Shown piece after piece: positions 24,912 through 33,291 of a stretch of DNA of 64,000 bases. The notes below the pieces were generated by a model. That model was not told where the DNA came from, ran no database searches, and saw nothing but the letters and a program-made list of their open reading frames with translations. Each line of letters opens with the position of its first letter. Position 1 is the first letter of the stretch. This stretch comes from Ilumatobacteraceae bacterium. Lineage in GTDB: Bacteria; Actinomycetota; Acidimicrobiia; Acidimicrobiales; Ilumatobacteraceae. The stretch lies in assembly GCA_033344875.1 (NCBI GenBank), contig JAWPMO010000001.1, positions 2,691,595 to 2,755,594 of the forward strand, given 5' to 3'. Made by a program: the position numbers and the translations under genes.

Positions 24912-25808
24912 ATGGCACTGACCTTCCCGGTCAAGCCGATGAAGGCCGGTCTCGGTCGGTTGCCGCCGAACGACGACGAGTGGGCGTACGAGATCAAGTA
25001 CGACGGCTACCGCACGCTGGCGTTCGTCGACGACGGCCAGGTTCGCCTCCAGTCGACCAACCTGCACGACGTGACCGCCACCTACCCCGAGCTCACCGAA
25101 CTCCCGACCGGGGTCCACGCCCACACCGCCATCCTCGACGCCGAGTTCGTCGTGCTCGGCGACGACGGCCGTCCGCGCTTCGAGTTGGTGCAACGCCACG
25201 AACGACCGGGAGCGCTGTACCTGTTCGACGTGCTCCGGATCGACGACCACGACACGATCGGGCTCCCCTACGAGGATCGGCGCCGGCTGCTCGAGCAACT
25301 GGTCGAGCCCGGCGACAGCTGGCTGGTGCCCGCCCATCGGGTCGGCGACGGCGAGGCCCTGCTGGCCGCCACCGACGAACAGGGTCTCGAGGGCGTGATG
25401 GCGAAGCGCCTCGGCTCGGTCTATGTGCCCGGCAAGCGGTCGCCCAACTGGCGCAAGATCAAGAACCGCCGACGAATCGAGGTCGTGATCGGTGGCTTCA
25501 CGACCGGAGACGGCAATCGGTCATCGACCTTCGGCTCGCTGCTCGTCGGCCGGTGGCAGGACGACACCTTGGTGTTCGCCGGCGGCGTCGGCACCGGCTT
25601 CGACCAGCGGACCCTCGAGGCCCTGCACCGACGACTCACCGACCTGACCGTTGCCGAGTGCCCGTTCGACCCGGCACCACCCGCCGCGTACCGACGCCAG
25701 GCGATCTGGGTGGAGCCGCAGCTCACCGCGACGATCGAGATGGCAGAGTTCACCAACGACGGCCTGGTGCGACACGCGAGCTTCATCGAACTCGCCGACG
25801 GCACCTGA
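24912..25808 (+). CDS. ATP-dependent DNA ligase (LigC-like)
   Basis: The 298-residue protein has the nucleotidyltransferase core of ATP-dependent DNA ligases: K29-Y-D-G (motif I, Lys29 adenylated), DAEFVVLGDDGRPRF (motif III region), LEGVMAKRLGSVY (motif IV), and WRKIKN (motif V), then an OB-fold domain with FAGGVGTGFDQRTLE. Size and lack of nuclease or polymerase domains fit the LigC or ligase-domain-only LigD group that serves repair or end joining. No Ku gene is in the window. It follows the CoA-transferase gene at a 4-base gap, an unlikely functional partner. Confidence 0.88.
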   Translation: MALTFPVKPMKAGLGRLPPNDDEWAYEIKYDGYRTLAFVDDGQVRLQSTNLHDVTATYPELTELPTGVHAHTAILDAEFVVLGDDGRPRFELVQRHERPGALYLFDVLRIDDHDTIGLPYEDRRRLLEQLVEPGDSWLVPAHRVGDGEALLAATDEQGLEGVMAKRLGSVYVPGKRSPNWRKIKNRRRIEVVIGGFTTGDGNRSSTFGSLLVGRWQDDTLVFAGGVGTGFDQRTLEALHRRLTDLTVAECPFDPAPPAAYRRQAIWVEPQLTATIEMAEFTNDGLVRHASFIELADGT

Positions 25809-25860
25809 CGCCGGGTGAGTCACAAGAACCCGAGACATCAGACGGAGACGGAGCACGACG

Positions 25861-27015
25861 ATGAACGACGACCTGCAGCGACGTGCCGACCGGCTCGACC
25901 GTGACGACCCGCTGGCGCACTGGCGGAACGAATTCCACGTCCCGAACCCCGACCTCGCGTACCTCGACGGCAACTCGCTGGGGATGCCCCCTCGACGAAC
26001 ACTCGAGCGGGTCGACGCGGTGATGCGCGGCGACTGGGCGACCGATCTGATCCGCAGCTGGGAACACTGGGTCGAACTTCCCCAACGAGTCGGTGACCGA
26101 CTCGCGCCGTTGATCGGCGCCCGGCCCGGTGAGGTCGTCGTCCACGACAGCACCACGGTGAACCTGTACCAGATCATCCGCGCCGCACTTCGGCTCCGGC
26201 CCGACCGCTCGGTGATCTGTGTGGATGCCGGCGACTTCCCGACCGACCGCTACGTGGTCGACGCGATCGCCGCCCACGACGGACTCACGGTCCGTTCCGG
26301 ATTCGATCGACTCGACGACGTCGCCGTGGTCGTGCGGTCGATGATCGACTACCGATCGGCCGAGATCGTCGACCTCGCCGCCGAGACCGCCCGCGCTCAC
26401 GAAGCCGGTGCGCTCGTGGTGTGGGATCTCTCCCACGCGGCCGGGCTGCACCCGGTCGGCCTCGGCGCCGCCGGTGCGCAGCTGGCCGTCGGGTGCACGT
26501 ACAAGTTCCTCAACGGCGGACCCGGTGCCCCGGCGTTCACCTACGTCGCCCACGAGCTGATCGACCGGATCGACGAGCCGTTCCACGGCTGGTTCGCACG
26601 GGCCGACCAGTTCGAGATGGGTGCCACGTTCGAGCCGCGGCCCGACATCGGTCGGATGCTCGCCGGCACACCCGGCATCCTCGGGTTGGTCGCAGCCGAG
26701 GCCGGGATCGAGGTGACCGCAGAAGCGGGCATCGACGCGATCCGCGCCAAGTCCACCGAGCTGGGTCGCTTCGCGCTCGAGTGCTGCGACCGACTGGGGC
26801 TCGCCTCGGCGACGCCGCGCGACGACCTCCGCCGTGGTGGCCACGTGTGCGTCAACCATCCCGACGCGCAGCGCATCACCGACCGGTTGGCAGCCGACCA
26901 CGAGGTGCTGGCCGACTTCCGCGAACCCGACGTGATCCGGCTCGGCTTGTCGCCGCTCACCACCCGGTTCGGCGACGTGGCCCGGGCCACAACCGCAATC
27001 GCTGCGCTGGCCTGA
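25861..27015 (+). CDS. kynU: Kynureninase
   Basis: This 384-residue PLP enzyme of fold type I hydrolyses kynurenine or 3-hydroxykynurenine to anthranilate or 3-hydroxyanthranilate plus alanine. Family marks include YLDGNSLGMPPR near the N-terminus, DLSHAAGLHPVGL, and the PLP lysine K215 in TYKFLNGGPGAPAF. Length fits. An ACGGAG-type ribosome site precedes ATG 25861. No other kynurenine-pathway gene is adjacent, so whether it serves tryptophan breakdown or NAD synthesis cannot be told. A strong hairpin follows its stop. Confidence 0.92.
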   Translation: MNDDLQRRADRLDRDDPLAHWRNEFHVPNPDLAYLDGNSLGMPPRRTLERVDAVMRGDWATDLIRSWEHWVELPQRVGDRLAPLIGARPGEVVVHDSTTVNLYQIIRAALRLRPDRSVICVDAGDFPTDRYVVDAIAAHDGLTVRSGFDRLDDVAVVVRSMIDYRSAEIVDLAAETARAHEAGALVVWDLSHAAGLHPVGLGAAGAQLAVGCTYKFLNGGPGAPAFTYVAHELIDRIDEPFHGWFARADQFEMGATFEPRPDIGRMLAGTPGILGLVAAEAGIEVTAEAGIDAIRAKSTELGRFALECCDRLGLASATPRDDLRRGGHVCVNHPDAQRITDRLAADHEVLADFREPDVIRLGLSPLTTRFGDVARATTAIAALA

Positions 27016-27033
27016 CCTCCGCCCGAAAAAGAC

Positions 27034-27067
27034 ACGTGGGGGTGCTCCGCCCGAAGCACCCCCACGT
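27034..27067. terminator. Convergent terminator after kynU
   Basis: A perfect 13-bp stem (27034-27046 with 27055-27067; arms ACGTGGGGGTGCT and AGCACCCCCACGT) has an 8-base loop. On the minus strand the stem is followed by a T-run (complement of GAAAAAGAC at 27025-27033), making it a standard intrinsic terminator for minus-strand transcription from 27175. For kynU it works as a strong hairpin preceded by an A-run. Confidence 0.8.
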
Positions 27068-27174
27068 ACGGCCGATCACTTCGAGTGAACGAAACGACCG
27101 GTCGATCTTGTTGGTGTGTCCATCATGCCACCTGGGGACCCGTCGGGCGTGATATCACCCGCGCGACAGCTGTT

Positions 27175-28161
27175 TCAGACCGCTCGATAGTCGGCGTCGA
27201 GCCTCGGGGGTCCCATCCCCTCCACCTCGACCGAGCCGTTGGCGACCAGGCGCTCGAGATGCGCCCAGACACTCCTCCCGGCCGGCTTGTGCAGCTCCTC
27301 GCGCACGTCGGCGTACAGGAGCGCGACCATCTCGGGGATGGTCGACCGACCGGCCCGCACCGCCTCGAGCACGCCCCGCTCGCGGTCGAGTCGGTGCTCG
27401 ATCAGCGCGTTCACGTAGCTGCGGGCGTCGTCGCGCGGCGGCCCGTGGGTCGGCCAGAGCACGGCGTCGTCGCGCCCGGCGACGCATCGGAGCGAGTCGA
27501 GGTACGCCGTCATGTCGCCGTCGGGCGGTGACACCACGGTCGTGCTCCACCCCATGATGTGATCGCCGGTGAAGAGCGCCCGCTCGGCGTCGAGCGTCCA
27601 GCACATGTGGTTGGACGTGTGGCCGGGGGTGTGGACCGCACGCATGCGGAGCCCACCCTCGTCGACCACCACATCACCGTCACCCGCCACGGTGTCGGGC
27701 TCGAAGTCGTAGTCGGTGGTCTCCTCGGTCTCGACGCCGTCGGTCGATCCGTCGGTGGTCTCGTCGTCGGTGGTCTCGTCGGCGGTGGTCTCGTCGGCGG
27801 TGGTCTCGATCGGCTCGGTGCCGGGTTCGGGACGCGGGTGCGGACCGAACGCGATCGTCGGCGCACCCGACTCCGCTCGCAGCCATGCGGCCAGCGGTGA
27901 ATGGTCGGCGTGGCAGTGCGTGATCAGGATCGCCCGTACCCGCTCGCCGTCGAGCGCGGCCGCCAGTGCGTCGCGGTGCGAGTCGAGCAGCGGGCCCGGG
28001 TCGATGACGACGACGTCACCGTGACCGACGATGTACGTGCCGGTGCCCTGGTAGGTGAACTTCGACGGGTTCTCGGCGATCACCCGGCGGATCAGCGGGC
28101 TGACCTGTTCGACCGCGCCGTACGTGACGTCGTCGAGCGACCGGAACTCGGGGCCGGTCAT
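27175..28161 (-). CDS. Metallo-beta-lactamase-fold hydrolase (LACTB2-like) with Thr/Glu/Asp insert
   Basis: The 328-residue MBL protein has H82-C-H-A-D-H87 as its zinc motif, the later VHTPGHTSNH and FTGDHIMG motifs, and a C-terminal winged-helix-like tail (EELHKPAGRSVWAHLERLVANGSV) as in LACTB2-type hydrolases. Between residues about 116 and 150 there is a low-complexity insert built of ETTADETTADETTDDE, encoded by near-identical 15-bp units around 27715-27820. The substrate is unknown. It overlaps the asparaginase gene by 4 bases (ATGA), so it is the last gene of the minus-strand set. Confidence 0.82.
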   Translation of the reverse strand: MTGPEFRSLDDVTYGAVEQVSPLIRRVIAENPSKFTYQGTGTYIVGHGDVVVIDPGPLLDSHRDALAAALDGERVRAILITHCHADHSPLAAWLRAESGAPTIAFGPHPRPEPGTEPIETTADETTADETTDDETTDGSTDGVETEETTDYDFEPDTVAGDGDVVVDEGGLRMRAVHTPGHTSNHMCWTLDAERALFTGDHIMGWSTTVVSPPDGDMTAYLDSLRCVAGRDDAVLWPTHGPPRDDARSYVNALIEHRLDRERGVLEAVRAGRSTIPEMVALLYADVREELHKPAGRSVWAHLERLVANGSVEVEGMGPPRLDADYRAV

Positions 28162-29090
28162 CTCACACCCCCGAACGTCGGCCGGACCCGACCGACCGGC
28201 TCGCCGTGACCGAGGATCGGCGACCCGAGTGCGCCGGGGTCGACGTCGACGCCGGCCGTGCGGAGCGCGGCGGCGATGACCACCCCGGCGGCGCGACCGG
28301 CGCCGTCGGCGATCTTCACGGCGGCGGCACGCCCGTCGGGCAGCGCGGCCGCGAACACACCTTCGGCGCCGTCCTTGGCCATCAGGCCCGGTACCAGTCG
28401 CATGAGGCGGGTGGCGTCACGTCGTTCGCCGGCGACCAGTTCGGGGTGGCTGGTCATCGCCGACCACACCGCTCCCCGGCCGACCGCCAACGAGCGGAAC
28501 GCCTGACACAGCCCGACCAGCGACACCGCGTGGGCGGGGGCACCGCACCCGTCGACGCCGATGTGCGCGACCGGACCGGCGAGTTCGACGATGCGAGCGG
28601 TGATCGCTCGCTGCAGCGGATGGTCGGGGTCGAGGTACCCGTCGACCGGCCAGTCGTTCTGGCAGCACGTGGCCACCATCGCCGCGTGTTTGCCCGAACA
28701 GTTCATCAGGATCGGCGAGGCGACGCCTCCGCCGGCCACCACGCCGTCGGCGGTCGGTCGGTCGAGCGGGAGGTCGGCGGTGTTCTGGAGTGCCGACGCG
28801 GTGAGGCCGGCGTCGGCGAGGGTGCTCGACGTGACCTCGACGTGGCGGGCGGTTCCGTCGTGGCTCGCACACGCGAGTGCCAACTGCTCGGGCGTCGGCG
28901 CCCAACCGAGCCCGATCATCGCGTCGGCCTGCATCGGCTTGTTCGACGAGCGTGGGTACACCGGAGCGTCGACGTCGCCGATCCGGGTGACGATCGTGCC
29001 CTCACGGTCGATCGCGACGACCACTCCCTGGTGCCGGCTCTCGTCGAACCCCGACCGATCGGTGATCGCGACCAGTTCGGTCTCACCCAT
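28158..29090 (-). CDS. Asparaginase-family protein (L-asparaginase II type)
   Basis: The 310-residue protein belongs to the bacterial asparaginase family exemplified by the Rhizobium thermolabile-type enzyme: YPRSSNKPMQADAMI at about 45-60, LACASHDGTARHV, ILMNCSGKHAAMVATC and VDGCGAPAHAVSL are hallmarks, including the Ser-x-x-Lys and Cys ligands. It should hydrolyse asparagine to aspartate and ammonia. ATG 29090 gives the family N-terminus and overlaps the stop of the upstream AI-2E gene by 8 bases; the downstream MBL gene overlaps by 4. Confidence 0.83.
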   Translation of the reverse strand: MGETELVAITDRSGFDESRHQGVVVAIDREGTIVTRIGDVDAPVYPRSSNKPMQADAMIGLGWAPTPEQLALACASHDGTARHVEVTSSTLADAGLTASALQNTADLPLDRPTADGVVAGGGVASPILMNCSGKHAAMVATCCQNDWPVDGYLDPDHPLQRAITARIVELAGPVAHIGVDGCGAPAHAVSLVGLCQAFRSLAVGRGAVWSAMTSHPELVAGERRDATRLMRLVPGLMAKDGAEGVFAAALPDGRAAAVKIADGAGRAAGVVIAAALRTAGVDVDPGALGSPILGHGEPVGRVRPTFGGVR

Positions 29091-30351
29091 CGCGGTGGGC
29101 CTCGTCGTCTGCGTCGTCGCCCTCGGGCGGGCTCGCATCGTCGGTCAGGGTCGCCAACCGATCGAGGCGGATGCCGAGTTCGACCAGTTCGTTGTCGACC
29201 ACGGTGTGACGCTCCCCCCACTCGCCGATGATCGCCTGCAACATCGCCGCGGCAGGCAGCGCGAGGAGCGCGCCAGCGGCGCCGAGCAGCGAAAACCCGG
29301 CCAACGCGGCACCGAACGCGACCGCCGGGTGCAACTCCATCGTGCGGGCCGTGATGCGCGGCGCGAAGAAGTAGTTCTCGATCTGCTGGTAGACGATGAT
29401 GAACCCGAGCACGATCGCCGCCTTGATCGGGTCGTCGAGGAAGGTGATCAGCACCGGCAACAGCCCGGCGATGTATGTGCCGACGACGGGGAGGAACTGG
29501 CTGACGAGCCCGACCCAGAGCGCGAGCGGGATCGGTGCCTGGATGCCGGCCGACTGGAAGACGATCCAGTGGAACAGCGCCGAGAGGAGCGCGAGCAGCG
29601 CCCGAGAGTAGAGGTAGCCGCCGGTCTTGTTGATCGCCAGCTCCCACGCCGAGAGCACCTGACGCTGCCGATCGGGACGCAGGCGACTGCAGATGGATCG
29701 TCGGAGCCGCGGGCCGTCCGCGACGAGGTAGTAGGTGAACAGCATGATCGACAGCGCGGCCAGCATCCCGCTGAGGGCCTGGATCGAGAGCTGGACCACG
29801 TTGTCCTGCTGGCTGTCGATGAACCGCTGGACCGGGCCGTCGTCGCGGTTGAACTCGTCGACCACCTCCTGTGGGTCGAGTTCGGTGCCGAACGTGTCGT
29901 TGATCGTGTCGACGGTGTCGCGGATGTAGGTCTCGGAGTTCTGCAGGAGGTCGGCGATCTGCGTGCCGACCAGCGTGCCGATCGCACCGACGAACACGCC
30001 GGCCGCGAACAGCACACCGAACAGGATGAGCGCGGTGGCGCTTCCCCGCCGCCAGCCACGTCGCCGGTGCAGCCGGTTGACGCCGGGCTCGATCGCGAGC
30101 GACAGGAACAGTGAGATCAGGAGCAGGAGTCCGAGGCCGGCGAGACGATCCCAGACCCGGCCGAGGATGGCGACGACGATGTAGCCGATCCAGAACAGGG
30201 CGATCGCACGCACGACCCAACCCGGTACCCGCTGGTGGGCACCGGGCCCTCGCAGGTCGACCGCACCGCGGGCGACCACGCCACCGGGGATCTCGGCGAC
30301 GTCCTCGTCGTCATCGGAAGGATCGATGAGGAACGGTGAATCCGACGGCAC
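29083..30351 (-). CDS. AI-2E-family (PerM/TqsA-like) membrane transporter
   Basis: The 422-residue integral membrane protein has about seven or eight hydrophobic segments arranged as in the AI-2E exporter family: two early helices (FWIGYIVVAILGRVW and LGLLLLISLFLSLAIEPGV), a long soluble region, then FLPVVGTYIAGLLPVLITFL, and QQIENYFFAPRI close to the C-terminal helices. Members export autoinducer-2 or small ions/solutes; substrate is unassigned. The start used is GTG 30351, only 38 bases from the divergent MpaB gene. It heads a tightly coupled three-gene run with asparaginase and the MBL gene. Confidence 0.85.
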   Translation of the reverse strand: MPSDSPFLIDPSDDDEDVAEIPGGVVARGAVDLRGPGAHQRVPGWVVRAIALFWIGYIVVAILGRVWDRLAGLGLLLLISLFLSLAIEPGVNRLHRRRGWRRGSATALILFGVLFAAGVFVGAIGTLVGTQIADLLQNSETYIRDTVDTINDTFGTELDPQEVVDEFNRDDGPVQRFIDSQQDNVVQLSIQALSGMLAALSIMLFTYYLVADGPRLRRSICSRLRPDRQRQVLSAWELAINKTGGYLYSRALLALLSALFHWIVFQSAGIQAPIPLALWVGLVSQFLPVVGTYIAGLLPVLITFLDDPIKAAIVLGFIIVYQQIENYFFAPRITARTMELHPAVAFGAALAGFSLLGAAGALLALPAAAMLQAIIGEWGERHTVVDNELVELGIRLDRLATLTDDASPPEGDDADDEAHRDG

Positions 30352-30389
30352 GACAGGCGAGCGTAGTTCTCGCGTGTCACGATGCTGGG

Positions 30390-31256
30390 ATGGCGACGCA
30401 CGATGACCTGCGGGGGTGGATCGCCGAGCAGGTCCGCAGTCGGGTGGCCGGCCCGGACGCAGCCCAGCGTCACGCGGCCTTCGACGCGACGGCGACCGAG
30501 CGGTGGTTCGACGACGACGCCGTGATCCGTCGGGTGCACGCCGACAGCGCGATGTTCGTCGGCGGCCTTCGGGCGCTGCTCCTGCAGTCGCTCCATCCGT
30601 TGGCGATGGCGGGTGTTGCCGACCACAGCGACTACCGCGCCGACCCCTGGGGCAGACTCCAGCGCACCGCGTACTTCCTGGCGGCCACGACGTTCGGTTC
30701 GGCCCAGCAGTCGGAGCAGGCGGTCGCACGGGTCCGATCGGTGCACGAACACGTCGTCGGCGTCGCTCCCGACGGCCGGCCGTATCGCGCGGATGACCCG
30801 CACCTCCTGCGATGGGTGCACGTCGCCGAGGTCGACAGCTTCCTCGCCGCGTACCGCCGTTACGGCAGCGAGCCGCTCACCGACGCGGAGGCCGACGAGT
30901 ACGTGGCGCAGATGGCCGTGATCGCACGCGGGCTCGGGGTGCCGGCGCCGCCCGAGTCGGTGCGCTCGCTCGCCGACCAGCTCCGTTCGTTCCGGAGCGA
31001 GCTGCACGGGACCCGGCAGGCCCGCGACGTCGCCCGCTACCTGCTGTGGCAGCCGCCGATGTCGTTGGCCGCTCGCGCGCCGTACGGGCTCCTGGCGGCG
31101 AGCGCGGTCGGCCTGCTCCCGCGCTGGGCACGTCGACCGCTCGGTCTTCCCTGGTTGCCGCTCGCCGAGGCGGTCGTGGTCCGACCCGCCGGCGACGCCG
31201 TCACCCGGACGCTTCGATGGGCGTTGCAGGCACCGCCCGTCGGAGTTGATCACTGA
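30390..31256 (+). CDS. Oxygenase-MpaB-family protein (DUF2236)
   Basis: This 288-residue protein carries the DUF2236/MpaB' signature: RVHADSAMFVGGLRALLLQSLHPLAMAGV, then DPWGRLQRTAYFLAATTFG and a conserved DPHLLRWVHVAEVDSFLAAY with His and Asp positions thought to bind haem in latex-clearing-like oxygenases. Family roles include rubber oxygenase and fungal mycophenolate-pathway oxygenase; the substrate here is unknown. ATG 30390 is used. Its last 56 bases overlap the convergent YcaQ-like gene. Confidence 0.83.
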   Translation: MATHDDLRGWIAEQVRSRVAGPDAAQRHAAFDATATERWFDDDAVIRRVHADSAMFVGGLRALLLQSLHPLAMAGVADHSDYRADPWGRLQRTAYFLAATTFGSAQQSEQAVARVRSVHEHVVGVAPDGRPYRADDPHLLRWVHVAEVDSFLAAYRRYGSEPLTDAEADEYVAQMAVIARGLGVPAPPESVRSLADQLRSFRSELHGTRQARDVARYLLWQPPMSLAARAPYGLLAASAVGLLPRWARRPLGLPWLPLAEAVVVRPAGDAVTRTLRWALQAPPVGVDH

Positions 31257-32412
31257 GGTCGCCGCGCCGCGCGACCTCGATCCGTTCGAGGCCGAGCCAT
31301 CCGGCCATCAGTGCCAGTTCGGCCGCGACCTCGTCGGCCACGTGAGCGGCCGCGACGCCCGGTTCGGACCACGCGCTCTGCACCAGCAGCGTCCGGTTCG
31401 CCCGATCGGCCTTGAGGTCGACCCGCCCCACGAGCGCATCGCCGAGCAGGACCGGCAGGACGTAGTAGCCGAACTGGCGTTTCGCCGCCGGGACGTAGAT
31501 CTCGATCCGGTAGTGGAAGCCGAAGAGCCGCTCGGCGCGATCGCGGTACCAGACGACCGGGTCGAACGGGCTGAGGAGGGCGCGTGCGTCGATCCGTCGC
31601 GGGAGCTTCGCGTCGGGGTGCAGGTACGCGACTCGGTTCCACCCCTCGACGTCGACGTCGATCAGCCGCCCCTCCTCGACCAACTCGGCGAGCAGCGGGC
31701 GGGTGTGCGCGAGCCGGTGATAGTCGGCCAGGTCACCGGCGGTGCCGACGCCGTGGTACTTCGCCGCGAGCACGAGCATCTCCTTCTTGGCGTCGGCCTC
31801 GTTCGGCGCCGGCGCGTTCAGGATCTCGGCGGGGATCACCCGCTCGGCGACGTCGTACAGCCGGGCGAAGTCGTTCGGGCGCCGGGTGCACGCGACCTCG
31901 CCGGTACGGAACAGGTACTCGAGGGCGAGCTTGCCCTCGTCCCAGTCCCACCACGCCTCCTTCGGGCGCTCGCGGGTCTGGAGGTCGCCGGCCACGATCG
32001 GGCCGTCGGCGCGGACCCGCTCGCGGACCGCTTCGACGAAGTCGGCACGCTCGGCGGCGAACTTGCGGAACCCCTTCCACCTCGGGTGACGTTCCATCGC
32101 CCAGCGATGAAGGGGGTACTGCGCGATCGGCACGTGGCTCGCCTCGTGGACCCAGTACTCGAACAGCTCACCGGCCGCGGTGGCGTCGTCGATCAGCGTG
32201 CGCGGGTGAGGTCCGAGCCGGGCGAAGAGTGGGAGCTCCTGGCTGCGGACCAGCACGTTGACCGAGTCGATCTGGATGAGGCCGATGTGGTCGAGCACCT
32301 TGCGGAGGTGGCGTCGGTCGACACGACCGGTGGGCCGCTGGTGGCCGAACCCCTGCGCCCCGAGCGCGATCCGGCGCGCCTGCGCGTTCGACAACCGTCT
32401 CCGACCACCCAT
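31201..32412 (-). CDS. YcaQ-like (AlkZ/HTH_42) winged-helix DNA glycosylase
   Basis: This 403-residue protein belongs to the HTH_42 family of tandem winged-helix glycosylases that unhook interstrand crosslinks. The catalytic QxD motif of the YcaQ branch is intact in HIGLIQIDSVNVLVRSQ near residue 45; the VHEASHVPIAQYPLHRW and FGYYVLPVLLGDALVGRVD segments are also family marks. It should excise bulky or crosslinked alkylated bases. ATG 32412 is the natural start. The upstream region is occupied by tandem palindromic repeats, which its promoter must share or lie beside. Confidence 0.85.
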   Translation of the reverse strand: MGGRRRLSNAQARRIALGAQGFGHQRPTGRVDRRHLRKVLDHIGLIQIDSVNVLVRSQELPLFARLGPHPRTLIDDATAAGELFEYWVHEASHVPIAQYPLHRWAMERHPRWKGFRKFAAERADFVEAVRERVRADGPIVAGDLQTRERPKEAWWDWDEGKLALEYLFRTGEVACTRRPNDFARLYDVAERVIPAEILNAPAPNEADAKKEMLVLAAKYHGVGTAGDLADYHRLAHTRPLLAELVEEGRLIDVDVEGWNRVAYLHPDAKLPRRIDARALLSPFDPVVWYRDRAERLFGFHYRIEIYVPAAKRQFGYYVLPVLLGDALVGRVDLKADRANRTLLVQSAWSEPGVAAAHVADEVAAELALMAGWLGLERIEVARRGDLSDQLRRAVPATPIEASG

Positions 32413-32488
32413 CCGCACAGCCTCGCACGCCGGTGTGACACCCCGCAGAACCCGACCCCACACGCAGACCGAGCCCGGCCCGGCCACC

Positions 32489-32892
32489 GTGTCGCGAACC
32501 TGCGCACCCGAGCCCCGAAACCGCGACACACCTCACCGCACCCGCTCGGCCTGGCCCGGCCCGGCCACCATGTCGCGAGCCTGCGCACCCGAGCCCCGAA
32601 ACCGCGACACGGTTGGAGGCGCGGACATCCAGCGCGCCGTGTCGCGATCCTGAACCCGACACCCCCAAGTCCGCGACAAAGCCGTGCGAACCGCCGCCGC
32701 ACCGGTCAGTCTGTCGCGCCTTTGGGCGCCGGAGCCCCAAGACCGCGACACGGTTGGAGGCGCGGACATCCAGCGCGCCGTGTCGCGATCCTGAACCCGA
32801 CACCCCCAAGTCCGCGACACAGCCGTGCGAACCGCCGCCGCACCGGTCACTGTGTCGCGTCCTTGGGCGCCCGAGCCCCAAGACCGCGACAC
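32489..32892 (+). repeat. Array of six 41-nt palindrome-ended elements
   Basis: Six elements of exactly 41 nt lie at 32489-32529, 32570-32610, 32639-32679, 32711-32751, 32780-32820 and 32852-32892. Each begins with GTGTCGCG (ATGTCGCG or CTGTCGCG in two) and ends with CGCGACAC (CGCGACAA in one), enclosing a 25-nt core. Starts are 81, 69, 72, 69 and 72 bp apart. Cores differ in sequence; some can extend the stem (CTTGGG with CCCAAG in the sixth). Two further members lie at 56580-56692. They are intergenic and look like a REP-type family. Confidence 0.85.
32611..32892 (+). repeat. Tandem 141-bp repeat (two copies)
   Basis: 32611-32751 and 32752-32892 are consecutive copies of one 141-bp unit, each holding a 28-base spacer, one 41-nt element, a second spacer and another 41-nt element. 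The copies differ at only a handful of positions, so the duplication is recent relative to the divergence among the elements themselves. Confidence 0.85.
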
Positions 32893-32913
32893 GCACCGAC
32901 CGCTGCTGTGGTC

Positions 32914-33282
32914 GGCGAGGCGCAACGCAGCGATCGGGCCATCCGGCCCAGCACGAGTGGGCAAGACAGAAGCCACCAACCGACCCGCGTCGGACGAACC
33001 AAGAATCAGCTTGCTGATTCGGGATCGGATGGTTCGAGCGCAAGGCGCGATGAGCCCGAGTTGCCTCATGGCAACGAGCGGCGAGGCGCAACGCAGCGAT
33101 CGGGCCATCCGGCCCAGCACGAGTGGGCAAGACAGAAGCCACCAACCGACCCGCGTCGGACGAACCAAGAATCAGCTTGCTGATTCGGGATCGGATGGTT
33201 CGAGCACAAGGCGCGATGAGCCCGAGTTGCCTCATGGCAACGAGCGGCGAAGCGCAACGCAGCGATCGGGCCATCCGGCCCG
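32914..33282 (+). repeat. 166-bp tandem repeat, 2.2 copies, with three dyads per unit
   Basis: Copy 1 spans 32914-33079, copy 2 spans 33080-33245, and a partial third runs from 33246 to about 33282, just before the cyclophilin stop codon at 33292. Copies 1 and 2 are nearly identical. Each unit holds three perfect inverted repeats: GGGCC-ATCC-GGCCC (32936-32949 in copy 1), GAATCAGC-TT-GCTGATTC (33003-33020) and GTTGCC-TCAT-GGCAAC (33060-33075). No credible gene uses this sequence. Confidence 0.85.
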
Positions 33283-33291
33283 AATCAGGGA

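Noticed and set aside
32489-32892. Regular 41-nt repeats with 28-40 nt spacers, reminiscent of a CRISPR array
   Set aside because: The repeat cores differ widely, spacers are themselves repeated, only the palindromic ends are conserved, and there are no cas genes nearby.
31246-33183. A 645-codon forward frame across the YcaQ-like gene and the repeat field
   Set aside because: It is antisense to a recognisable gene and its second half is a translation of tandem repeats.
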